A stretch of DNA of 64,000 bases from contig NZ_JBMVQY010000001.1 of NCBI RefSeq assembly GCF_049537125.1, positions 186,001-250,000 of the forward strand, given 5' to 3'. The notes under the pieces were generated by a model that saw only the letters and a list, made by a program, of their open reading frames with translations, made no database searches and was not told the DNA's origin. The translations under genes and the position numbers were made by a program. The stretch is from Limisphaera sp026417315. GTDB lineage: Bacteria; Verrucomicrobiota; Verrucomicrobiia; Limisphaerales; Limisphaeraceae. Positions 56,212 through 64,000 of the stretch are shown in pieces. How positions within the stretch are numbered: position 1 is the stretch's first letter; each line of letters opens with the position of its first letter.

Positions 56212-58068
56212 CTACCAGTCTTTCTTGCCGCGGGTCGTGGTGGGCCGTCCCTTGTCCTGCGGCGGAAGCTGCAGCAGCCGCTCGTCGCCCTTGAGACTCT
56301 CCAACAATTGCCGGGCCTCCGCTGGTGTCATCGGTCGCGACGGCGGACTACCGGAAGCGGACGGGTCTGTGCTCTCGGCTTGTCCTTCGGTTTCCGAGCC
56401 TGACGGTTTGGGCTGATCCGACCCCGTTGGCTGAGGGGGTTGGCCGGGGGTCTCTTGGGCCTGCGCCTCGTTCGGCTGCGTGGAGCTTCGATCCTGCTGC
56501 GAGTCCTGTCCCTGCTCCGAGCCCGACCGGTCTTGTTCTTGCGGCTGCTGCTCCCGGGAGTTGCCCCCGCCCTGTGGCTGGGGCGGAGGCGGCGGTAACT
56601 CCTCCAAACGCCGCTGGACGAACTCGTGATTGTACCGAGCATCGACGTTGTTCGTGTTCAGCTGGAGAGCGTGCAGGTACTGTTGGAGTGCCTCCTGCCA
56701 CAACGCCCGTCGCCGCGCCGGATCCGACTCCGCCTCGCCCAGTCGGTACAGGCTGTTGCCACGGTTGTAGTAGGCCCACTCCTGCAGCCGCAAATCCTCG
56801 CTGCGAGTGGCCTGGTCGAAGTGGCGCGCCGCCTGGTCGTAGGCACCCTGCCGGTAGGCAGCCGCACCGGCGTTGAAATGCAACCGCTCGTCCCGGGGCC
56901 GCTTCTCCAGCAGCCGTTCGAATTCCTGTCGGGCCGCGTCATAACGGCCCGCCTCGTATTCCCGCAGGGCGTGCGCGGGCGACACGGCCACCGCAGATCC
57001 CGCAGACGCCAGTACGAGCCAAGCCGTTGCTGCGGCGGCCACCCCTGCGCCCCCACGGTCGCGAGAAGACCTGCGCCGTTGCGGCCAGACCCATTCCGTC
57101 GCCAACAGCACCAGCGCCAGGGCCAGCGGCCAGTGATAGCGTTCCCGGTATCGGCGAACGAACCGCTCCGTTCCTTCCCGCCTCGGCAACGGGGCCAATC
57201 CCCGTTCGTACAGGGTTTCCATCGCGCGCGGTCCCTGCAGGGGCAGGTAAAAACCTCCCTCACTGACGGCGGCGATCTGCTGCAGCAGCGCCTCGTTCAA
57301 TCGCGATTTCACCACGTTGCCGGCGGCGTCCCGCACGTAATCCTCCCGACCATGACGATCGCGCACGCGCAGCAGTTCTCCTTCCGGGGTGCCCACTCCG
57401 ACCGTGAAAATGCGCACGCCCCGGGCCGCCACGCGACGGGCCGCCTCCAACGCACCTCCCTCGTGGTCCTCGCCGTCGGTGAGCAGCACAATGGCCCGAT
57501 AATTGTCGGTGTCCTCTTGGAATGCCCGGAGGGCGGTTTCCAACGCGGCGGCCAGATGAGTCCCGGTATCCGAAACCGTGCCCACTTCCAGCGCGTCCAG
57601 ACTCTGCCGAAACACGGTGTCGTCCCAGGTCAACGGGCACAGCAGAATCGCCGATCCCGCAAAAGCCACCAGACCGAAGCGATCCGTGCGCCCGATCCGC
57701 AGAAGATCCTGCACGCCCATCTTGGCCCTCGCCAGGCGGTTCGGCGCAACGTCGGCCGTCAGCATGCTTCGCGAAACGTCCACGGCCACCACGATGTCCA
57801 GTCCCCGCTGCCGGACCTCTTCCCACGTGTACCCCCATTGGGGTCGCGCCAGCGCCACCAGCAACAGTGCACAGGCGGCCGTCAACACCAGGATCCGCGC
57901 CCGCTGTCGAGCAGGCGACCAGCCGGCCAGCAATTGCGGCAGCAGGCGCGGCGGGATGAACCGTTCCCGCAGTTTGCGACGCGTCCGTGCGCCCCACAGC
58001 AAAAACAACGCCACCGCCGGTGGGATCACCAGCAGCAGCCACAGGAATTGGGGTTGCGCAAACTGCAT
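56212..58068 (-). CDS. BatB-BatC fusion: von Willebrand A membrane protein with TPR region
   Basis: 618 residues. Two N-terminal membrane helices (LWLLLVIPPAVALFLLWG; VLTAACALLLVALARPQWG) flank the Bat N-terminal region. A VWA domain follows with MIDAS motif DIVVAVDVSRSML and VLLTDGEDHEGG (about 90-300). A third membrane helix lies at about 315-332. A hydrophobic stretch (AAAATAWLVLASAGSAVAVS) precedes TPR repeats (REYEAGRYDAARQEFERLLE, AAYRQGAYDQAARHFDQA, YYNRGNSLYRLGEAE), and the C-terminus is Gln/Ser/Pro-rich and disordered. In Bacteroides BatB and BatC are separate proteins; here they are one chain. The family is tied to aerotolerance and envelope stress. It follows batA by 84 bases on the same strand. 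Confidence 0.88.
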   Translation of the reverse strand: MQFAQPQFLWLLLVIPPAVALFLLWGARTRRKLRERFIPPRLLPQLLAGWSPARQRARILVLTAACALLLVALARPQWGYTWEEVRQRGLDIVVAVDVSRSMLTADVAPNRLARAKMGVQDLLRIGRTDRFGLVAFAGSAILLCPLTWDDTVFRQSLDALEVGTVSDTGTHLAAALETALRAFQEDTDNYRAIVLLTDGEDHEGGALEAARRVAARGVRIFTVGVGTPEGELLRVRDRHGREDYVRDAAGNVVKSRLNEALLQQIAAVSEGGFYLPLQGPRAMETLYERGLAPLPRREGTERFVRRYRERYHWPLALALVLLATEWVWPQRRRSSRDRGGAGVAAAATAWLVLASAGSAVAVSPAHALREYEAGRYDAARQEFERLLEKRPRDERLHFNAGAAAYRQGAYDQAARHFDQATRSEDLRLQEWAYYNRGNSLYRLGEAESDPARRRALWQEALQQYLHALQLNTNNVDARYNHEFVQRRLEELPPPPPQPQGGGNSREQQPQEQDRSGSEQGQDSQQDRSSTQPNEAQAQETPGQPPQPTGSDQPKPSGSETEGQAESTDPSASGSPPSRPMTPAEARQLLESLKGDERLLQLPPQDKGRPTTTRGKKDW

Positions 58069-58152
58069 CGGTCTACGTTGCCTCCAAAACCCGCCCTCGG
58101 GGGCTTCGCCCGCTGCCCCGGGCCCCGGCAGCCCCCAACCACCTCGGCCTGA

Positions 58153-59151
58153 TCAGGGAAGCCGTCGCCATACGGTTTCACCGAGCACCACTTCCGTCGC
58201 CAGCAACACCAGGACCGCCGCAATCCACCAGCCGCTCAATTCCCGATGCCGCGCATACTTCTTCACTTCCGCCTCCGTCTTTTCCAGGCGATCGATTTCC
58301 CGGTAAATCTCCTCGAATCGCTCCGCATTGTCGGCCCGGAAATACCGCCCGCCTGTGTGATCGGCGATGAACTGCAGCGTGGCCTCGTCAATGTCCACGT
58401 CCACCCACCGGTACAATTTGCGGCCGAACACGTCCTGAACGGGCGTCGGAGCGCGACCCCGTGTGCCCACACCGATGGTGTACACCTTGACGCCGAGAGC
58501 CTGGGCGGCTTCGGCGGCGGTGCGGGGATCGATCTTGCCGGCGTTGTTCTGGCCGTCGGTCATGAGAATGACGATGCGGCTCTTGCTGGGCAGATCCTGC
58601 AATCGATTCAACGCGCTGGCCAGACCCATCCCGATGGCGGTCCGATCCGCCGCAATGGTCCCCAGCTCCAGCCGGTCCAGCACTTGCAGCAAATACTCGT
58701 GATCCAGCGTGGGGGGAACCGCCGCGTAGGCATCCGTGGCAAACACCACCAGGCCAATCCGGTCATTGGGCCGACGCTGAATGAACTGTCGCAGCACCCG
58801 ACGGGACATCTCCATGCGATTGATGCGCTGCCCCTGCACGACGAAATCTTCCGCCGCCATGCTGCCCGACATGTCAAAGGCCACCACGATGTCCACCCCG
58901 CTGGCCGTCACGCGGGTTTCGCTGTGAGTCAGGCGCGGCTGGGCCAGGGCCACCACGCCACAAACCAGCGCCAGGCCCCGCAACATGGCCAGCCACCGGC
59001 CGGGCTGCCGCCCCCCCAGCATCAACAACGGCCGCATCAGCCGCGCCGACGAATACAAAAACGCCGGAGGTGTTCCCAGCCGGCGGCGTGCCCACGCCAG
59101 CAGCGGCAACAAGAACACCAACAAGAGCAGCCAGGGCAGAGCGAAACTCAT
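58153..59151 (-). CDS. batA: BatA-like von Willebrand A membrane protein
   Basis: 332 residues. Two N-terminal membrane segments (PWLLLLVFLLPLLAW; LAMLRGLALVCGVVALAQ) and one C-terminal helix (WWIAAVLVLLATEVVLG) frame a periplasmic or cytoplasmic VWA domain. It has an intact MIDAS (DIVVAFDMSGSMAAED, VILMTDGQNNAGKIDP) and the typical TIGVGTRGRAPTPVQDVFGR and DNAERFEEIYREIDRLEK segments. ATG 59151 has a strong GGAGGGAG ribosome-binding site and overlaps the stop of the DUF4381 gene as ATGA. It is probably a scaffold subunit of a complex with the other Bat proteins and MoxR. Confidence 0.92.
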   Translation of the reverse strand: MSFALPWLLLLVFLLPLLAWARRRLGTPPAFLYSSARLMRPLLMLGGRQPGRWLAMLRGLALVCGVVALAQPRLTHSETRVTASGVDIVVAFDMSGSMAAEDFVVQGQRINRMEMSRRVLRQFIQRRPNDRIGLVVFATDAYAAVPPTLDHEYLLQVLDRLELGTIAADRTAIGMGLASALNRLQDLPSKSRIVILMTDGQNNAGKIDPRTAAEAAQALGVKVYTIGVGTRGRAPTPVQDVFGRKLYRWVDVDIDEATLQFIADHTGGRYFRADNAERFEEIYREIDRLEKTEAEVKKYARHRELSGWWIAAVLVLLATEVVLGETVWRRLP

Positions 59152-59792
59152 CCCGTCTCCCTCCGACTTTCGTTTCCGGCCGGGCTGAGCGCTGCGGTGC
59201 CCCGGGCCTCGGAAGGACCCGCCCCGCCCGCCGGCTCCCACGGCTCGGTCTCCTCCACCAGCCGCAGCGCCGCTCCATGCAGCTCCAGCAGTTCCGAGCG
59301 CGTCGGTTCATACCGGGCGAATTTGACCAGGTCGCACCTTTGCAAGAACTCCCCGAGCACCTGCTTTTGATCCGGCAACAGGGCATCCGAGCGCTGCAGT
59401 TCCACCAAAAACTCCTCCGTCGTCCGTTCAGGCGCCCGCAACTCGAACCGCTCCTCCAGGTAGAAGCGAAGGGCATCCGAAACCGCGATGCAGAATTCCT
59501 TGGGCCGATCCAACAGCGCCAGGGCCGCCTCCAGTCGCTGACGAGCACGACGATGCGGCGGCACCGGAGGGATCACGGGGACGCGTGCCTTCCGCCGCTG
59601 CCAAACGCGCCACAGCCACCACCCCAGCGCCGCGGCGACCACCGCCGCCAACATCCAACCCAGCCAGTCCCACACCGACGGAACCGGCACCGGCGGGACA
59701 ATGTCCCGAATGTCCTGGCCGGTTCCCGCCGGCACCGCTGCCCGGGCCAGAGTTTGCGTTCCCTGTGTCATCCCCATCGGCGATCCATCCAC
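59148..59792 (-). CDS. DUF4381-like membrane protein of the bat operon
   Basis: 214 residues. An N-terminal stretch rich in Thr/Pro/Val (DIRDIVPPVPVPSVWDWLGW) precedes one membrane helix (LGWMLAAVVAAALGWWLW). A cytoplasmic Arg/Ala/Leu-rich helical domain follows (ARQRLEAALALLDRPKEFCI, AVSDALRFYLEERFELRAPE, RTTEEFLVELQRSDALLPDQ, LGEFLQRCDLVKFARYEPTR). This pattern is that of the DUF4381 proteins found between DUF58 and BatA genes. It overlaps batA by 4 bases and starts 52 bases after the DUF58 gene. Start codons at 59777 and 59771 are alternatives. Confidence 0.85.
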   Translation of the reverse strand: MDGSPMGMTQGTQTLARAAVPAGTGQDIRDIVPPVPVPSVWDWLGWMLAAVVAAALGWWLWRVWQRRKARVPVIPPVPPHRRARQRLEAALALLDRPKEFCIAVSDALRFYLEERFELRAPERTTEEFLVELQRSDALLPDQKQVLGEFLQRCDLVKFARYEPTRSELLELHGAALRLVEETEPWEPAGGAGPSEARGTAALSPAGNESRRETG

Positions 59793-59843
59793 GACCCGTG
59801 CCTCGAATCCATCGTTTCGACCGCACCCCGGCGGCGACCCCGA

Positions 59844-60827
59844 TCAACCGCCCCGGTGCCGCCGCCGCTCCCGCATCTCGAAAAACCGGGCCAGTTCCCC
59901 CACATAGGGCCGATCCGTCCGCAACTGAATCGCATCCACCCCTGCAGCGCGCAACGCCCGCGCCAACTCGGCCTGGCGCGCCGCCTGATGCTCCGCAAAT
60001 GCCGCGCGCCGCCGTGCATCGGCCGTGTTCACCTCCACCATCTCCCCGGTTTCCACATCCTCCAGCAGAAGACGTCCCAGCGCGGGCAGTTCACATTCAT
60101 ACCGGTCCAGCACCTGCACCGCGATCAGGTCGTGTCGGCGATTCACCTGCCGCAGCAGGCTCAGGGTGGAAGGCGAAAAGGGCTCCAACTGCAGCATGGC
60201 CCCGAAGGCGCCGCGCGACCTGCCCGCACCGGCGCCGGTCGCGGCCGCGGATCGCGGCGGCCCCTCCGGCGCCAGGAAATCCGAGATCAACACAACAATC
60301 GCCCTGCGTCGCGCCACCCGGAGAATGAACTCCAGCGCCCCGGGCAGGTTCGTGCCCCGCCCGCGCGGCTCGTAATACAGGATTTCCCGAATGACCCGCA
60401 GCACGTGCCGACGGCCCTTGCGCGCGGGGATGAACGTCTCCACCTCCTCCGAAAACAGCGCCAGGCCCACCTTGTCGTTGTTCCGCAGCGCCGAAAACGC
60501 CAGCACACTCGCCACCTCGGCCGCCAGCTCCCGCTTCGAGGGCTCCACCGATCCGAACCAGCCCGAACCACTCACGTCCACCACCAACAACACCGTCAGC
60601 TCCCGTTCCTCCACGAACTTCTTCACGAACGGATGGTTCATCCGGGCCGTGACATTCCAATCGATCGCCCGCACCTCGTCGCCCGGCTGATACTCGCGCA
60701 CCTCCTCGAAGTTCATGCCCTGGCCCCGGAACACACTGTGGTACTGCCCCGCCAGCGTTTCCGTCACGAGACGATTGGTGCGAAGCTCGATCTGCCGAAT
60801 CTTTTTGAGAATCTCGCGCGGGATCAT
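59844..60827 (-). CDS. DUF58-domain protein of the bat operon
   Basis: 327 residues, starting MIPREILKKIRQIELRTNRL. The DUF58 signature SVFRGQGMNFEEVREYQPGD, VRAIDWNVTARMNHPFVKKF and the VWA-like VVDVSGSGWFG segment are clear, and YYEPRGRGTNLPGALEFIL and VVLISDFLAPEGP follow. DUF58 proteins accompany MoxR ATPases and are thought to be their substrates or partners. ATG 60827 was chosen; the frame upstream to 61064 is low-complexity and unlike DUF58. The spacer to moxR is 244 bases. Confidence 0.9.
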   Translation of the reverse strand: MIPREILKKIRQIELRTNRLVTETLAGQYHSVFRGQGMNFEEVREYQPGDEVRAIDWNVTARMNHPFVKKFVEERELTVLLVVDVSGSGWFGSVEPSKRELAAEVASVLAFSALRNNDKVGLALFSEEVETFIPARKGRRHVLRVIREILYYEPRGRGTNLPGALEFILRVARRRAIVVLISDFLAPEGPPRSAAATGAGAGRSRGAFGAMLQLEPFSPSTLSLLRQVNRRHDLIAVQVLDRYECELPALGRLLLEDVETGEMVEVNTADARRRAAFAEHQAARQAELARALRAAGVDAIQLRTDRPYVGELARFFEMRERRRHRGG

Positions 60828-61071
60828 GCTCTGCACTCTCTCCCGGGCCGTGCCGACCGGTCCGACTGCCGATGCGCCTCCGGCCTTTCGCCCATCCCCG
60901 GCCGCCGGCAGCGCACGGCCGCTCCCAACCGTTCCACGTGTCCGTCGTGTCCCACGGTGCGGGCACCCACCCGGCGACCGGGCCGGGCCGGAACCGCGGT
61001 GGCGAGGGCTTTCCGCCCGTTCCCTGCGGGCCCTGCTCCGGCACTCGCTGCCCCCGATCTCCACGGCTCCT

Positions 61072-62061
61072 TCATGGCACGGGCAACTCGTCGAATATCT
61101 TTTGCAGGACGGCCTCGGCCGTCTTCTCCTCTGCCTCGGCTTCGTAGGTGATCATGATGCGGTGACGCAACACATCGAGACCCACCGTTTTCACATCCTG
61201 GGGGATCACGTACCCACGGCCCCGCAGAAAGGCGTGTGCCTTGGCCGCCAGCGTCAGGTTGATCGTCGCCCGCGGAGAAGCGCCCAGCTGGATGTAATGC
61301 TTGACGTCAATCTTGTATTCCTCCGGATTCCGCGTGGCACATACCACGTCCACAATGTACTCCTTCACCTTGTCGTCCACGTAAATGTCGTTCAGCACCT
61401 CGCGCGCCCGCAGGATCTGCTCCGGTTCCACCACCGGGCGCACGGTGGGCAATCCGGAGGTGCGCGCCATCAGCTCCAGAATCTGTCGTTCCTCACCGCG
61501 CGAGGGATACCCGATCCGGAGCTTCATCATGAACCGGTCCACCTGCGCCTCGGGCAGCGGATAGGTCCCCTCCTGCTCGATGGGATTCTGCGTGGCCAGC
61601 ACCAGGAACGGTTCCTCCAGGCGATACGTCTGGTCCCCGATGGTCACCTGTCGCTCCTGCATGGCCTCCAACAACGCACTCTGGACCTTGGCCGGCGCCC
61701 GGTTGATCTCGTCCGCCAGCACCAGATGCGCAAAGATCGGTCCCTTGCGCGTGCTGAACGTCCCGGTGTGAGGGTTGTAAATCTGGGTGCCGATGACGTC
61801 CGCCGGCAGCATGTCGGGCGTAAACTGCAGCCGCGAAAACTTCACCTGCAAACACTGCGCGAGGGTCTTCACCGCCAGGGTCTTCGCCAGCCCCGGCACC
61901 CCCTCCAGCAACACGTGTCCATTGGCCAGCAGACCCATGACCAACCGCTCGGTCAGGTACGTCTGGCCCACGATCACTTTGCTCATTTCCTGGAACAACG
62001 GTCGAAGGAAGGCCCCCGCTTCCTGCACCGCGGCATTGATGGCACTGATGGTCATGCTCAT
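61072..62061 (-). CDS. moxR: MoxR-family AAA+ ATPase
   Basis: 329 residues. The AAA+ core has Walker A LLEGVPGLAKTLAVK, Walker B AHLVLADEINRAPAKVQSAL, the sensor-1 segment VLATQNPIEQEGTYPLPEAQ, and the Arg finger region DRFMMKLRIGYPS, followed by the lid with LGASPRATINLTLAAKAHAF. MoxR proteins act as chaperones for VWA/DUF58 partners. It is the first gene of the operon moxR-DUF58-DUF4381-batA-batB/C on the minus strand. ATG 62061 starts the typical N-terminus (MSMTISAINAAVQEAG); longer frames upstream are not MoxR-like. A batD-type gene is not seen downstream. Confidence 0.94.
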   Translation of the reverse strand: MSMTISAINAAVQEAGAFLRPLFQEMSKVIVGQTYLTERLVMGLLANGHVLLEGVPGLAKTLAVKTLAQCLQVKFSRLQFTPDMLPADVIGTQIYNPHTGTFSTRKGPIFAHLVLADEINRAPAKVQSALLEAMQERQVTIGDQTYRLEEPFLVLATQNPIEQEGTYPLPEAQVDRFMMKLRIGYPSRGEERQILELMARTSGLPTVRPVVEPEQILRAREVLNDIYVDDKVKEYIVDVVCATRNPEEYKIDVKHYIQLGASPRATINLTLAAKAHAFLRGRGYVIPQDVKTVGLDVLRHRIMITYEAEAEEKTAEAVLQKIFDELPVP

Positions 62062-62804
62062 GATTTCTCGTTCCAACCCGGTTCCAAAGACAACGCTGGC
62101 ATCTGCCCTGTTCAAAGCCGGCAAACGCCCGGCCAGCATGAAGCATCCGGTGCCCTCGAGCAAGGTCACGCTCCCCGAGAGCTCTCGGACCCGACGCCTT
62201 TTGCGCACCTGGGCGCGTCTGCGCCGTGTATCCCGCCGCCCCGTCGCTGCGGCGGCGGGTGCAAAACCCTCCCCGCCGTTGCCAGGGGAAATCGTTCCCT
62301 GCCCCGGGGTCACACCAACCGTCACAGAGACTCGCCGGAGCGGCGAATCCCTCCGCTGCGACCGGTGCCCCGAGGCTCAGCCCGGTCCCGAAGTCGCACC
62401 TTAACGATTCATAAAGACCCGGGGAATCAGATCGGCGAAGAATTTGTGATGTTCGATCGCAGCCCTTGGTCCCCCTGCAGCGGAAAGGCACAACTTTTCA
62501 CATCGATCCACCCGGACGTCAGGCACCCTGAAAGCGCCGCTGGAGAACCGGAGCTCGTTGCCGGAGGCCGCTTCCCGGGATCCTGGGCCGCGTCTCCGGT
62601 GGGAAACCGTGCTCGGCATCCGGCCATAGCGAGCCCCTCCTGCGGAGGCCACCGCCCGCAACTGCGCTCCCGCAGCGGCTGCCGGCAGCTTTGCCCGGCA
62701 GCCAAAGGAAAGCCAAAAGGTCCGCTCGGCACGCGATCCGTACCAGTCCCTGACGAAGGCTGCGCCCGACTTTTTCCAGCGAGCCCTCGGCCCGGAAACG
62801 CTCC
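62062..62804. other. Spacer upstream of moxR
   Basis: About 740 bases between the moxR start and the stop of the porin-like gene. Open frames on both strands are low-complexity. It is the likely site of the bat-operon promoter, but I could not identify a good -35/-10 pair. Confidence 0.4.
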
Positions 62805-64000
62805 TCAGAATCGAAGATTCAGATCCGCTTGGAACAGCCGGTAGTCATCCAGGTAAGCCGTGCCGGCTGTACCCCCAAGATCCCCCACGGCCCCAGTGGG
62901 CAGGGCTTTCCGATTCCGCTCGCCATGGGCATACGTGAGGTTCATCTGAAGGAAATCGGTGAACAAATAGGTGCCCTCAACAATCACACCCCGCATGTTC
63001 ACCCGCGAATCAAATGCGTCCGTGTCCACCAGGTTGGGATCCAGCGCGTACAGCCCGCTCCATTGGTAAGCCGCCCGAATGCGCCATTCGCCCTTGCGCC
63101 GCCCTGATCCCACCTCCACCCCGGCCAGCCAGCCGTACTTCTCGTCCTCGTACCGCGGCGTCCCCGCCGCACGCGCGCGCTCCTGCCCTTGAAGATTGAC
63201 CGCGAAATCTCCATACACGCGAACCGGCCATGGGCCACCCGAGTAACGGAGCTCCCACGGCACTTCCAACACCATCAGGTCGTTGATCCCGACGCTGTTT
63301 GCAGGGGTGGTCCCCACGAACGGCCCGCGAAAACTGTCGCCACCCCCGCTGTACACATGCAACAGCGGCGAAACGGCGGCCGACCAGTTGGCGTGAAAAC
63401 GATATCGCAAGCCGACCTGCTGCATGAACAGATACGCGTCTGCCTCTGCCGGCCCCCCACCGAACGGGTTGTCCCGTGGCGCTTCGTCATACAAGAACTG
63501 TCCCAACGTCACCGTCCACTCCCAACCGCCCCGGGCGTACCGAAACGTTTCGCTCAGCCCTTCCGGCTGCAAATCGGGATCCCAAACCAGACTGGTCACC
63601 TGGAACGGGTTCGGCTGCCGCCCGGCCGTCGCGCCGAACCACGAGACCGGTGTCCACCGGAGATAAAGCTGGTTCAAATAAACTCCGTCATCCCCGCGGC
63701 CCCAGGGCCCGCTGTCCCCGCCAAAGGTCACGTTGCCCGAGCGCCCGCTCGTGCCGGATTGGAACTGGACGCCCGCACGCAATTGCTCGGAGAACTCGAT
63801 CTGCGCCCCTGCGCGCAAACGGTATCGCCAACGGTTCATCTCCAGGCGGTCACCGCCACCGGCCTGACCATTCTCGCCACTCCGATGTTCGAACCGCAGC
63901 CGCGCATCCCCGGAGAAATCCACCCGGTCCACCCACCGTGAGAACTGCACCTTCGACTGCCGCGCGAACTCCTCCAGGGACACCGTGCGGCGGCTGGCCA
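62805..64000 (-). CDS. Porin-like outer-membrane beta-barrel protein, 5' truncated by the window edge
   Basis: At least 398 codons, with no stop before the edge. The visible translation is a succession of amphipathic beta strands (DARLRFEHRSGENGQ, RYRLRAGAQIEFSEQLRAGV, YLNQLYLRWTPVSWFGATAG, GEWRIRAAYQWSGLYALDP, TYLFTDFLQMNLTYAHGERN). It ends in ADLNLRF with a terminal Phe, the standard outer-membrane targeting end. It resembles the putative porin family common in Verrucomicrobiota. The GTG at 63983 is probably internal, since the frame reads on (ASRRTVSLEEFARQ) to the edge. N-terminal signal peptide and any coiled coil would lie outside the window. Confidence 0.85.
   Translation of the reverse strand, partial: ASRRTVSLEEFARQSKVQFSRWVDRVDFSGDARLRFEHRSGENGQAGGGDRLEMNRWRYRLRAGAQIEFSEQLRAGVQFQSGTSGRSGNVTFGGDSGPWGRGDDGVYLNQLYLRWTPVSWFGATAGRQPNPFQVTSLVWDPDLQPEGLSETFRYARGGWEWTVTLGQFLYDEAPRDNPFGGGPAEADAYLFMQQVGLRYRFHANWSAAVSPLLHVYSGGGDSFRGPFVGTTPANSVGINDLMVLEVPWELRYSGGPWPVRVYGDFAVNLQGQERARAAGTPRYEDEKYGWLAGVEVGSGRRKGEWRIRAAYQWSGLYALDPNLVDTDAFDSRVNMRGVIVEGTYLFTDFLQMNLTYAHGERNRKALPTGAVGDLGGTAGTAYLDDYRLFQADLNLRF

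Noticed and set aside
59070..61151. Plus-strand open frame of 693 codons
   Set aside because: Antisense to the bat operon genes; Arg/Pro/His-rich translation.
60715..62844. Plus-strand open frame of 709 codons
   Set aside because: Antisense to moxR and the DUF58 gene; no recognisable domain.

Overview
The window is high-GC DNA from a Gram-negative bacterium, most likely a member of the Verrucomicrobiota (Limisphaera/Pedosphaera-like). That placement is an inference from gene content. The supporting features are an LpxC-FabZ fusion followed by LpxA, MoxR-DUF58-DUF4381-BatA-BatB/C aerotolerance genes, secreted proteins ending in a short FXXR-type tail after a GPYTDV segment, PA14/PA-domain surface proteins, and spacers carrying families of GTAGCCGCCG... 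palindromes. No rRNA, tRNA, CRISPR array, integrase or transposase was found. By my count about 78% of the window is coding, with several gene-poor spacers of around 1 kb.

Layout: 0.6-1.8 kb holds a GT4 glycosyltransferase. 2.1-7.2 kb holds a three-gene signalling operon (hybrid PAS histidine kinase, REC-HDOD, REC-degenerate HD-GYP) joined by two ATGA overlaps. 7.4-8.2 kb holds an Ala-rich exported protein with a clear promoter and terminator. 8.8-11.7 kb holds a ferrous-iron uptake operon (Cys-rich FeoA-like protein, FeoA, FeoB). 11.9-17.5 kb looks like a pectin/galacturonate cluster: a GH28 lipoprotein diverging from tagaturonate epimerase, 2-keto-3-deoxygluconate kinase and 6-phosphogluconate dehydrogenase. 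18.8-22.3 kb holds a NarL regulator, a Tat-exported xylose-isomerase-like TIM-barrel protein and glycerate 2-kinase. 22.4-26.3 kb holds a GT2 enzyme and a bifunctional fucokinase/GDP-fucose pyrophosphorylase. 27.4-28.0 kb holds an orphan small protein between two gene-poor spacers. 29.1-35.6 kb holds an AddA/RecB-like helicase-nuclease, an exported protein with Ca-binding-type repeats, and exported MsrA.

36.3-39.7 kb is an envelope operon: LpxC-FabZ, LpxA and an LptF/G permease. 39.9-42.5 kb holds a TPR protein and a GspE/PilB ATPase, which converge on CoaX. 44.0-47.6 kb encodes a very large exported lectin/PA14/PA-domain protein whose reading frame is broken by one in-frame TAG. 48.4-50.1 kb is AroK-QueG. 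50.8-54.3 kb is a large AsmA-like protein. 54.6-56.1 kb is a dense island of palindromic and short tandem repeats between the convergent ends of asmA and the bat operon. 56.2-62.1 kb is the bat operon on the minus strand. The window ends inside a minus-strand porin-like gene.

The most unusual items are the repeat island with its dispersed relatives at 17.6 kb, the in-frame amber codon in the giant surface protein, the Cys-rich third Feo protein, and the signalling triad with a degenerate HD-GYP output. All family assignments come from reading motifs in the translations; no database search was run.
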